From NCBI GenBank assembly GCA_038025085.1, contig CM076146.1:25924501-25988500 (forward strand): DNA of 64,000 nucleotides, in the 5' to 3' direction. The notes beneath the pieces were generated by a model. It did not search any database. It saw nothing but the letters and a program-made list of their open reading frames with translations, and was not told the origin of the DNA. The DNA is from Tetragonia tetragonoides (taxonomy: Eukaryota > Streptophyta > Magnoliopsida > Caryophyllales > Aizoaceae). Below, in pieces: positions 11,165-21,425 of this stretch; the first letter of the stretch is position 1, and each line of letters begins with the position of its first letter. Made by a program: the position numbers and the translations under genes.

Positions 11165-11550
11165 TAGGGCTGTTCAAAAATATCCGAACCCGAGCATCCG
11201 ATCCGAAAACCCGAATAACCGAACTGAAATTATCCGAAAAAGCGGATATCCGAAATTTCGGATACGGGTTCGGATACCATTTTCCAAAATTTTGCGGATA
11301 TTCGGATATCCGAAAACTCAAAATTATCCAAAATATCCGAAAATTATCCGAAATATTTGGCTCACATTTTCAAAATATTAGGCACAAAATAGGATAAAAA
11401 ATATAAACATATAAATATATTTCGGATAACGGATATCCGATTCCGAAATTTCGAATACGGGTTCGGATATCAAAAATTTGGTATCCGAAATTTCGGATAT
11501 CCGATTTTCGGATACCCGAAAATTCGGATACTCGCATATGAACACCCCTA
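11165..11550. mobile_element. hAT-like MITE rich in TTCGGATATCCGAA
   Basis: 386 bp, with ends TAGGGCTGTTCA...TATGAACACCCCTA and 8 bp flanks GTTTATGT/ATTTATGT (7 of 8 identical), the size expected for hAT. The interior consists largely of TCGGATATCCGAA palindromic motifs in both orientations, with no coding capacity. It splits the Copia RT just upstream of the YVDD motif. Confidence 0.9.
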
Positions 11551-11558
11551 ATTTATGT

Positions 11559-12043
11559 TGCTGTATATGTTGATGATGTGATCCTTACCGGCAATGATGA
11601 TGCTGAAATGGAGAGTTTAAAACAGTTTTTGGATGATGTTTTCAAGATCAAGGATCTGGGCTCCCATAACTATTTATTGGGTATTGAGGTTTTGCATGAA
11701 GCTAGTGGTGTCATTTTGACACAAAGAAAATTTGCCATGGAAATGTTAAAAGAATTCCACTGCTCTCCTACATCACCTGCCTTATGTCCCCTTCCTGCTA
11801 ACCTCAAGCTCCTACCTGATCAGGGTGCTCCTATGGTTCATCCAAGTCTTTATAGAAAGCTAGTTGGGAAGTTGAACTTTTTAACACACACTAGACTTGA
11901 TCTTGCTTTTGCAGTCCAGTTTTTGAGCCAATTTATGCAAGATCCCAGGGTTCCTCACATGGAAGTTGCCCTACACACTTTGAGCAGCAGGGACCCTTCC
12001 CAAGGTCTATTCTTCAATTCCCCTACAGATTTTCAACTACAAG
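11559..12043 (+). pseudogene. Copia reverse transcriptase, C-terminal segment
   Basis: The frame reads TGTATATGTTGATGATGTGA, encoding the catalytic YVDD box, then LTGNDDAEMESLK and LGIEVLHEASG. It continues through the RT-RNase H connection (SLYRKLVGKLNF, RLDLAFAVQFLSQFM). A frame shift lies near 11985. The segment ends at the CACTA insertion (target duplication AAG, 12041-12043). Confidence 0.95.
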
Positions 12044-15009
12044 CACTACAACAAGAAGCTCCAATAATGACGGATATTTTGTGACAGATGGTTCACTTGC
12101 CACAAAAATTGCTACACCTTAAGCCGTCACTGAATATTCGGAAATATTACTACAGCTTAAGCCATCACAAAAATTGCTCACGCGTCACTATCATAACAGC
12201 CCCAATTTAAAATTTGATACCCAAAAAAATTGGGCCCAAATTTCGCTTGCCGCCCTCATCTAGCGGCTAAAGTGTGTGTACAATACTACTACCATTTTGA
12301 GCTGCAGAAAGAAAATATAAAATATTAAAATATCTCAAAATTTCAATTCAACATAACTTTGCTTCAGTTCCATTTAGGGTTCACAGTCAAGAACAAACCG
12401 CCTCCCCCTCTCTCTCTCTCTCTATCTCTCACCTTCTTTCTCTACAACAATGGAAGGAGCAAATGACAAAGCCACCGATGGATGGTCCACCAACTTCAAT
12501 CATAGTCCTTCGATCAAATGAAAAAGACGACTGTAGTTTCGGAAAGGTAAGAGACTCATGTTATACATTGCAATTCGGTACTTTTTCGAACAATTGTAAA
12601 GTCATCATTTCTGGTGGTTATTTTTTATGTTTTTGTTTATCTTCAGTTAAACGTTTATGTTTAGTTAAATAATTTAAGTTTTAGGGTTTAAGTAATCCAA
12701 TTCATCGACATCCTTGAGTAGAGATTTTGTAATTATATGATAAATTGAGCCTAACTTGTTAGTTGAATTTGATTTAGAGAAACTCAAATTTATTAAAAGT
12801 TTGTCAAGGATTAATTATTCTTTGATTTAGGTGGTAATATAATCAGGAACCCAAAAGAGATCCTATGGGGGAGTCTGGAACTGAGTTCGTTGTTAAATGA
12901 TGATCTATTGGAGCGTTTACTAGCTAGGAAATGGCTCCTACCCATTTGAAAGTAGATTACCTCAAACTTGGAATTGTGAAATTAGGTTTTTCTTTCTAAT
13001 GGTTGGTTGAAAATTTTGGGGAATTGGTGGCATGACTCTCGTTTTTATCCTGTTTTGGTGGAACACTTGTTTCTAGGTTTTGGTCTCGCCTTTGATGTTT
13101 GAAGGTCGCGGGGAAAGAATTATTATGTGCACATACTATTTGCCAATTGTCTTAGTACTTTAGTAGTTGGGCTGAATTTACAGTATGCAAAGAGAATGCT
13201 TTAATTGTTGCTTCAAGATTGAGATGCCAAAAATGAAATCTGATTTGTCACAAGGGGCTCTTACATCCATATATGTTCTGATTTTAAGCAAAATCTATTG
13301 TATGAGTGTGTGACCCTTCTCAGATTAGTAGTCCACATGAGCCCTGTGCTTATTGGGGGTTGAAAGCGGAAGAAAGATAAGACTATGGGAGGGGAGGATG
13401 CTTCTTCTATTTAGATAATAGCTCATTTAAGGGAAGGGAAGAGTGAAACTCAACAAGTGTTAGGGGAAAAAACACATTTTCACGAGCATAATGGAATCAG
13501 AGTTCATTTGACTATTCACCTTGCAGGCTTCATGCTAGTTACATGAATCAGAAAAAGGTGATCTATTAGACTTTTGCTTTAGCACCCTCTCTACTTAGTG
13601 ATGGTATAGTGTGCTGAATCGCTGCACTTGGGTAATGAATGAGCAGAACTTTCAAGAACTAGAAGTGGTTGATCAATGTTGCCTCTGATTCCTCTATTTT
13701 GTCTTTCAATTTCTTTAGGGGTGTATTTTTGTGTAATCTGCTAAATAATTGTTTGTAATTTTTTTCTTCAGATTTTGTAGGAAGGTTCCGATTATGAAAG
13801 TCGCTCAATCCTAGGTTTCTCTTTTCCGCTCTTCTGTTGCCTTGGATCTTCATCTCTCTCAATTTGTAGCTCAATTTTGATTTTAATTTTGAACCGTACA
13901 ATTTGTAGTGTTAATGGCTACTTGGAGGGACAATAAGTTATTAAGTTGTGGGAAGGGATGGTACTTGACACTTGTTGTTACTTGGATGAGTAGAAGCTCA
14001 TAATGCTATGGATATATGGTGAGTCAGAGTGCCTAAGAGCTCGTTTTTTGTCAAAAAGCACATTGCCTGACTAGACTTTAGAATTTTTTTGTTATCAATA
14101 TGATTAATGATGAAGGTCAAGGATAATCTAGAACATTGAACAAGAATTTTGACTTACATGTAACAAAAATCTTCACATTGCTCAGCAATTAGGCCTATTT
14201 CGTTGTGGGTTGATGCTCATTAGGACATACAGTATATTCATAGTTGTGGGTTGATGTGTGCATTTCATCAGTATTGTTTTCCTATATCTTTGATGCCAAT
14301 TAACTCACACCATTAAATGATATTATTTGCAGGATTAGAGGCATAGAGAAAGTGGAAGAAAACTGAAATTGCAACAGCTACTTCTCCTCGGTTGGTAGTG
14401 ACTAGTGAGCAAAAAGGGGTTTGTAAGAAGATTGAGTGTAGGATATTTTGATCTTTGATGTTTTGTACCTTATGTCAATGGATCTTTTAAGCCTTGGTTA
14501 AGGGAAATATTTTAGAGGGAAAAGGATGATCTCCAATGTAGATACTTGATGTGATTGTTATTATGAAATGTAAATGTATACAATTTTGTGCTCCTTTATG
14601 AAATTACTCATAAGACCAATTGTCACTTCATTCCAGGAAAAAAAAAAGAGTAGAGCCAAAATAGTTGCTCTACAGAAATCAGAATAAGAAGGGAAAAAAA
14701 GGGTCACAAAAAAAGAAAATTAAAATCGCGAAGTATTAAAGCATTAGTGACGTCTGATAGGTGTTAGGTGTTCAATGCCAAAAGAATTTTGTGACAGCTG
14801 TACACACGTCACAGATATTAGTGACGGCTCTAAATGTAGCCAAAATTGTGACAGTTGTACGTGTCACAACTTTTAGTGACGGTTTCAAATGTCATAATTA
14901 TTTTATTGACACGCACGAGTGGTCCATTCGTCACAAATTTTTTTAGTGAGTTTATAAACCTCACAATATGATAAAATAAACGTCACTACTGGAGCTTTTT
15001 GTTGTAGTG
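12044..15009. mobile_element. CACTA (En/Spm) transposon, non-autonomous
   Basis: 2966 bp. It starts CACTACAACAAGAAGCTCC and ends GGAGCTTTTTGTTGTAGTG, an inverted repeat with the diagnostic CACTA terminus, flanked by the 3 bp duplication AAG (12041-12043 and 15010-15012). Subterminal zones (about 12060-12190 and 14745-14985) carry many GTGACGG/GTGACAG motifs in both orientations, as expected for transposase-binding sites. I see no transposase (TNP2) coding region. The interior looks like gene sequence, described separately. Confidence 0.95.
12400..14470 (+). other. Gene-like interior of the CACTA element (possible captured host gene)
   Basis: After a CT-rich leader (12408-12445) there is an ATG-started stretch (from 12463) ending in GGAAAG/GTAAGAG, a strong donor context. 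Near 12838-12850 an AATCAG acceptor precedes a frame reading NPKEILWGSLELSSLLNDD and then LLERLLARKW. This resembles the start of an F-box (LPDDLLE.VL.RLP). Another acceptor-like site (TTTGCAG, about 14329-14335) is followed by a short stop-rich segment. This fits a transduplicated, decayed host gene, but the F-box call is weak, and a diverged element-encoded gene is possible. Confidence 0.35.
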
Positions 15010-15480
15010 AAGCCTTCTGTGATTCTGATTGGGCTGCCTGCTCCTTATCTAGGAAATCTGTTAGTGGATACTTCATAATGCTTGATGGAAGTCCCATTTC
15101 ATGGAAATCAAAGAAACAGGCCACTGTCTCTTTATCTAGTGCTGAGGTAGAGTATAGAAGCATGAGAAGAATAACAGCTGAGCTAGCATGGCTTTCCAGG
15201 CTTCTCCATGAGCTCACAGTCTCTACAGTGGTTCCTATCCCCCTCAAGTGTGACAGTCAAGCTGCCATTTACATTGCCAAAAATCCTGTTTATCACGAGC
15301 GCACCAAGCATGTTGAGTTAGATTGTCATTATGTGAGGGAACAACTACAAGCAGGTTTCATCAGCTTACACCATGTCAGCACCACAGAGCAACTTGCTGA
15401 TGTTTTTACAAAGAGTTTACCAGGGAAGCAGCATTATTATCTCCTTTCCAAGTTGGGGGTTTCTACAACCTCCAACTTGA
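15010..15480 (+). pseudogene. Copia RNase H, C-terminal end of Pol
   Basis: Resumes right after the CACTA element with the RNase H core: [38 protein letters not shown] (catalytic Glu) and [12 protein letters not shown] (catalytic Asp). The end is typical of Copia Pol ([10 protein letters not shown]), followed by a short unique tail. This piece has no internal stop from about 15060 on. Confidence 0.95.
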
Positions 15481-15486
15481 GGGGTG
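15478..15486 (+). promoter_or_regulatory. Copia polypurine tract
   Basis: TGAGGGGTG directly upstream of the 3' LTR is the expected plus-strand primer site. Confidence 0.75.
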
Positions 15487-15727
15487 TGTTGGAGTTGGTT
15501 AATTAATTAGATTTTTATTTAATTATTTTGTTACATAAAGTTTGTTAGTGTAGCTATCCTAGGTGGCACATTCTGTTAGAAACTCTGCTTGTATATAAAT
15601 AGAAGGCGCCAATATGTACAGCATCAATCATAACAGAAATTCAATAGAGAAACTCTCTCAAGCTTTTCTCTGAAATCTCTTCTCTCTCTCTCTGAACATT
15701 CTTGAGCTAGATCTGACTCAATCAACA
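15487..15727 (+). repeat. Copia 3' LTR
   Basis: 241 bp, TGTTGGAG...CAATCAACA. It differs from the 5' LTR at several single bases and by small indels in the CT tract. It is followed by the target duplication GGATG. Confidence 0.95.
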
Positions 15728-15905
15728 GGATGGGATGGTGCTGATGATTGGTGGATTATATCTCTTACCTTTGGGGGAAGAAGGATGAAGCGAACTTGGA
15801 AAGCAAGAGACCCACCCCACCAGCAACTTTTTTGGAAGATAATCATTAACCCCCAGCTTTTCCATAGAATAGTTGAGTTGGTGGTTGGGTTGAATTTCAT
15901 GACCA
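15728..15905 (+). pseudogene. WAT1-like transporter, 3' part, after the Copia insertion
   Basis: Directly after the target duplication the split exon continues. One frame reads GMVLMIGGLYLL and, after a one-base frame change near 15760, the next reads LWGKKDEANLESKRP. Membrane helix followed by LWGK is the hallmark C-terminal end of WAT1-related proteins. With the exons at 4620-5553 this confirms that the Copia element split a single gene. Confidence 0.7.
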
Positions 15906-16618
15906 AGGTCGTGAGTATTTTCGTTAAAGGATGTGTAATTCAATAGCTAATATAATATAGACCCTCTATTGTTTTGGTAAGGAACATCGTTTTAGATAAT
16001 TCTAATGCACCAATTACATTGATAAATCCACAGTGTGGGCAAAACAGATGCAATAATGCTCCTATGGGCGTTATGACATTATGGCTCATGTATTACTCTC
16101 TAATAGACAAAATTTGGATGGAGCTCTAATTGCGAGCGAAGCAGTACGACATTGGCTCACCATTCACCAACCTCGGAGGGGGTTTAAGTCTCACACCTCC
16201 AATTCGCTGTCCGCTGATGAAACATAGGTGTATATATTGTCCTGCGCGCTAAGAGCTTAATGAACAATGTCAGGAATCAGGATGTTGACGGGCTGTTTTG
16301 AGTTGCTTTTAGGCCTGAGTATTTACTATATAGCAAATCAGCTTGTATTTTGCTGGGGAAATCAGATAGATGTGCTCATGATCGATATTGCTGAGAAATT
16401 AAGATGTCAAATTGCAAGCATGCCAATCACATACCTTCATCACATATTAGGATTTACCAACTCTTGATCGCTGCATAACGGATCGGAGGATCTATCTAAA
16501 CAGTCCACATCACTTCATGTATTTGTTTGGTAGAGTATGTTTTATGTGAGACCAACTCACAATAACATGGGGTTATTATTTAGAAATGTTAGGGTCATTT
16601 ATGGTGTGTTCTTTTTCA
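15906..16618. other. Intergenic stretch
   Basis: I see no gene. A short segment near 16120-16200 (GGTTTAAGTCTCACACCTCC) faintly resembles a pol III box B, but no full tRNA or SINE structure is visible. Confidence 0.4.
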
Positions 16619-16925
16619 CTTTATTGGACCTTATCCAATCAGTGAAAATCGGTGGCAAGACCTTACCCAATCAGTGCGAGTAAGTGGCAAGACCTTACTG
16701 AATCAGTGAGTAACAGTGGTAAAACCTTACTCAATTAGTGAAAATCAGTGACAGGACCCACATTCTTACCCACAAAATCAGTGGCAAGACTTTACTGAAT
16801 CAGTGAGAATCAGTGGAAGGACCTTACCGAATCAGTGGAAATTACTTGATGACCTTACCCAATCAGTGAGAATCACTGAAAGGACTTTACCCAATTAGTG
16901 AGAATCAGTGAAAATAAGTGGAAAA
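16619..16925. repeat. Degenerate minisatellite (about 30-37 bp period)
   Basis: About eight to nine imperfect copies of a unit built on CTTACCCAATCAGTGAGAAT followed by CAGTGGAAGGAC. Copies vary by substitution and in spacing. Flanking DNA shows no element ends. Confidence 0.8.
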
Positions 16926-18065
16926 ACGCATCCTTATTATGAATCGTGACCATTGTTTTACTAAAAAGTGATCATTATTTCACCAAAAATTTTAAAAAAC
17001 CGTCTTATATAAATTTTTGTGTATTTTGTAAGGAATAATCTACCGTCAATCTTGATTTATTTATAATTTGTTACTTGATAGTAGTTTATATGGTGAAAGG
17101 TGTCCAAACGTTCGCCATTGGATGATCAACACTTTTGAGGTGAGCTAATCTTTAGATCTCATCATGAGATCAAATGAAATCTTTCTCTTTGGAAGTTTAC
17201 TAATACCGTTATATTTTAGTCATCATTGACTTTCCCCCATATATATATTTATTTATTGTTAAAAGTAACAAGCTATGGATAAGAAATAAATTGGCATAAG
17301 TCGCCACTATGTATCATCTTTTTTTTGGTGCTATCACTATGTATCATCTTTGCTGATACATAAGTAAGGAGTATAAAATATGTAGTTGAGTGTACGGCCA
17401 AACGCCAATGTCATTTCCCTCCCATTTGAAGGAGTAGACTAGAGCTCACAATCCGACATGAACCCAGTCCGAAATTAATGAGAGAAATTCGAGTTCGATC
17501 TAATAATTACATGGATTAAATTTGACTCAAACTCGATCCATTTAATAAAATTATTAAACAAATGATTTTTTATTATTTTAATATTTTATAATACGCACCC
17601 GAATAAATTGACCAAAACCTAACCCAAACCTAATCATTTAACCCAAATTACCAACTCTAAAAAGTGGGCAGATTGTAACCGGAAAGTAAATAAATAACAT
17701 TCACAAAATTAGCAGATGAACAGCACCAAAAGAAAAATTGGCAAAAGGATAGAAGAAATAAAATCATTAAAGTTCGAAAATGCACTGCCAAGTTCCTGTA
17801 GACAAAAGTCAAAAACATGTCGTGGTTCCTAACACCGCACGCCAAGGATTATAGAGGGCAATTGTCCCCACTGTGGATATGCTTTAAAAATCAATTTGTC
17901 ACAGTATGCCACAATATATATAGGAAAATTGGCAGCCAATAATCCGAAGTTTAGCTTATTTCCCCTCCTCAAATACTCGACCTCACCAAACAAATGCTCA
18001 TGTTCCCATTTGAAGCCCACAATCATCAATCTTCAATCCAATCAATTTTACCCAATTCACTAATA
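16926..18065. other. AT-rich intergenic stretch
   Basis: I see no gene. A short inverted repeat (GATCTCATCATGAGATC near 17155) and AT-rich low-complexity DNA are present. Small minus-strand open frames at 17657-18029 show no domain. Confidence 0.4.
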
Positions 18066-18077
18066 AAATCCTAACTC

Positions 18078-19442
18078 TTTTTTTTGGCAATTAAAGATTT
18101 TATTAATTACCGGATGCAATTACAGCACAAGTTTTACAGAAAGCAAGACCTCTCAAAGTAACCTCTACACGAACCCGACTCCCCCCCTTTTGCAAGGAAA
18201 CAACATGTATCAGGTCGGACGCACGTTCTAGGAAGGGTCTCCCAACACTGACCCATGTATCCTCAAGGGAACAAAGACAACAAAAACACAACCAGACATC
18301 TCTAGTATAGCAAGATTCTCAAAATAATCACTAAGCTTCCTGTTGATTTGTGCCCTTCCACATGCTTGGAGCTGAATATATCTGACCATCTCCCCAACAG
18401 GCCGAGCTTTTTCCTAAAACACCCTTTTGTTACGTTCAATCCAAATTGCATACACATTAATGGTGAAGCACATCTTCAGAGCTGTGGCTGCTGCATACTT
18501 GCCTCTGCTAAACTTCATCACCATTCTGTATACTTGTTCTCAAACAGGCCCTCCAACATCACGCTTCAGCCATCTTAACACATAACACCAAACTTCTCTT
18601 ATCCAGGAGCATTGAAAAAAAAAGATGAGCAAAGTTTTCATCAATATGTCCAGAACAGAAAACACAATCTGTTTCAGTAATGATCTGCCAAGCATAAAGG
18701 ATATCCCTAGTTCTAAGTTTTTTTTGTAAAGCAAGCCACAGAATGAAAGTTGTTTTTGGGGGAGCAACATTAGAGCACCACAACATTTGTCCAATCTCCA
18801 ATAACACTCATATGTTTCCTAGCATGGAAGATTTTCCTGATCATCCAGGGAGCCTGCATAGGGGCTTCCATTCCCCAGAAATTATTTCGTTTCACAAAGT
18901 ACATATGCACCCACTTGACCCAAAGCTTATCTTGCTTCTGACTGAGAGCCCACATAAGCTTACAGATCGCAGCTTGATTTCACAACTTGAGATTCAGCAA
19001 ATTACACCCACCAGCTGCTTGTGGTAAACACACCCTATCCCAAGCAATAAGAGCTATTTTGGTGATCTGAGCTTCACCTGACCAGAGGAAACTACGACAG
19101 GCTGCCTCAATCAACTTCATAAGTTTTTGCGGAAGCACAAATAACTGAGACCAGTATGCTTGAATACTACAAAGCACTGATCCGATCAACTGTAATCTAC
19201 CAGAATAAGAGAGGAATCTAGTAGTCCATGTTCGAATCTTTGCTGTCATTTCTTCAATTAAAGCCTGGCATAGTGAGAATTGTAATCTCTTGCTAGCCAA
19301 TGGGACACCTAGGTATCTAACTGAAAGCTGACCAGCTGAGTAGCCTAGGGTTGATAAAATCAAATCTTTCTCCTCACCTCTCACTCCACGAAAAAACACT
19401 TGACTCTTACCAGTATTAGCTTTTAAACCAGAAGCATCAGAA
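18078..19442 (-). mobile_element. 5'-truncated L1-type LINE
   Basis: On the minus strand the 19399-18980 frame encodes the end of a plant L1 reverse transcriptase: VRYLGVPLASKRL, LSYSGRLQLIGSVLCSIQAY and SFLWSG. At 18807-18560 follows a zf-RVT-like end (WLALQKKLRTRDILYAW, DCVFCSGHIDENFAHLFF). The minus-strand 3' end is TTTAATTGCC followed by a short A-run (T-run at 18078-18085). Likely target duplication: AAATCCTAACTC (18066-18077) against AAACCCTAACTT (19443-19454), 10 of 12 identical. The endonuclease and most of RT are missing, and frames are broken. Confidence 0.85.
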
Positions 19443-19454
19443 AAACCCTAACTT

Positions 19455-21290
19455 TTAATTCAAAGAATTTCATCAAATTAAATAAATAGTTATGAGAGGC
19501 TGGAAGGGGTTGGAGATTTATAAGAGAGAGAAATGGGCTGAAGATTTTCAGAGAGAGAGAGAGAGATGGGGAAGGGAGAGAGGTTGAAGATGAACAAAAT
19601 AAATAGGAATTTTGGGGTTAAAAATGGTTTTGTAGCGTTTAACGTCTTTTTTAACACTAAAAAGTTCAATTATAAACGGGTTATTAATGAAGTCTAACTC
19701 TGTTTTTATTTAGAGTGTTTTGAGAGGACGAGTTAAAACTTCTAATTATTCAAGGCGGAAGACAAACTTGGAATTATTCGTAATGGATATTCTAAATTTT
19801 GGATTATTGACATTTAAATTTCGGATTATTGACATCCAAATTTCCATTCATTTGCTTGGGAAGTACTGTGTAGCTAGACATCTCAAAATTCACATTTAGA
19901 ATTGAATATAAATCCACATTCAGAAGGTTACAATAAAAGTAACTTCCATGCAAGTGCGTTTGCTGGATGGGATGGGAGTCCATGGGACTATGGTCTATGG
20001 GAGTGTCTCATATGAGCTCAACAAACCCACCCATCTAGCTTGATCATGACTAGTGTGATTGGGTAAAATGAAATCAAGCAGATGAATAGATGATTATGAG
20101 GCCCCAAGCTAGTGAATAATACAAAACCTTTGAAATTACTTTGTCTCAAGTTCTAATCATGTATTATATTTACACATGTCATCTAATTTAGCTGATGAAA
20201 TTTTTATGGGTCGTATCAATCATGTGAACTTAAAACTCATCTTTATTTGACGGCCCACTTTTTAGCACCACAAAGCAAAAATTGTATATATTTGTATTTT
20301 GCGCCTCTTATATGCGTGTATAACTGCATACAAAGCTATGATAAAAGGTTCATATAGACTTATCTTTTCCTACTTAAATACCTTTCTGTGCAATCATCTT
20401 TCAAGAATATATAAATTTGGTGTGAAAAAGTCAACACATGGCTTCAGAAAATTGGTATTACACTGTCAAAATTAGAAATTTCATTTTACTTCTCTTTTAC
20501 ACCTCAATACTGATATGTGATTTGTGAATGATGGTCAAAATTAAATTTCTAACAAATATTCAAATAAGCACACTCTCATTACAAAGATGAAGAAATCAAT
20601 TAAAAATTCATATTGCAAGTGCGTCTCTAATAAACAGACTAATTTATTATATTTTCCGTACACAATTATTTGACCTTTTAGACTTTTTTTTTAATAGAGT
20701 ACTCTTCTATCCTTATAGAAATAATTTTCAAGTGTACAAACAAATTGACCTTACTCTAAAATTATTCAATAAAACCATCATTGTAATATTCCAATTCTTG
20801 TTAATCAAGTTGAGGTTATTTCTCACATTGTATATACACAATAATTGAGGTTATTTCTTGACCAAAATTTCTACATATCAGTTTAGTCGTGATGTTAATG
20901 CACCATCATCACTTCATCAACCTATAAGGCGAGCTTTTTTTAACTAGGCATAAAAGAAGGTGTAAGTGAATGATGATCAAAATACCTCTACTACGTCATG
21001 TTTGGACTCTCGTGTTCAATAGCAAATATATCGTGAACAACCAGTACAAACACCGACCACGTCAACATATCACCAACCGTAGGCAAGCTTAAGACACTAA
21101 ACACTCAACCTTAAAAAACTAATTATGCCTTAAAAAAAAAAGACTAAACACCTAATGGCCTGATATGAAAGGAGTAAAAGACGGCACCTCTTTTTAATAT
21201 TGTAGTCTTTTATATTGTAAAGTCTTCATTTATTTTTTTTGTGAGAGAAAAAGATAGCTATATCAAAGATTTCAGCTTCTTCTCACTAGT
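19455..21290. other. Intergenic region upstream of the GDT1-like gene
   Basis: No coding or element structure recognised. A (GA)n run lies near 19550-19565. The end of this stretch should contain the promoter of the gene starting at 21426; another GA-rich leader tract lies at about 21335-21350. Confidence 0.4.
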
Positions 21291-21425
21291 TCTCAGTTCT
21301 TTAACACTGGCTCTCTAACTTAAATCTTTCCCTAGAGAGAGAGAGAGAGGGGGTCTGCGTTACCAAAATCTTTCACTTTCTCTCTCCTTTTTCTTTGCAA
21401 ATTGGAAGAGATACAAATTACAGAT

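Larger units (their letters stand above)
5554..15727 (+). mobile_element. Ty1/Copia LTR retrotransposon with three nested insertions
   Basis: The element is bounded by TG..CA LTRs and a 5 bp target duplication GGATG (5549-5553 and 15728-15732). It contains a tRNA-iMet primer site and degraded gag, protease, integrase, RT and RNase H in Copia order (integrase before RT). About 4.8 kb of its length is later insertions: a solo LTR (9297-10786), a hAT MITE (11165-11550) and a CACTA element (12044-15009). The LTRs differ at several sites and by small indels, so the insertion is not recent. It interrupts a WAT1-like gene. Confidence 0.95.

Noticed and set aside
16120..16200. tRNA- or SINE-like B box
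   Set aside because: No matching A box, cloverleaf or tail; similarity too slight.
16619..16925. CRISPR-like appearance of repeated units
   Set aside because: Repeats are degenerate, spacers are repeat-derived, and the genome is a plant nuclear one.
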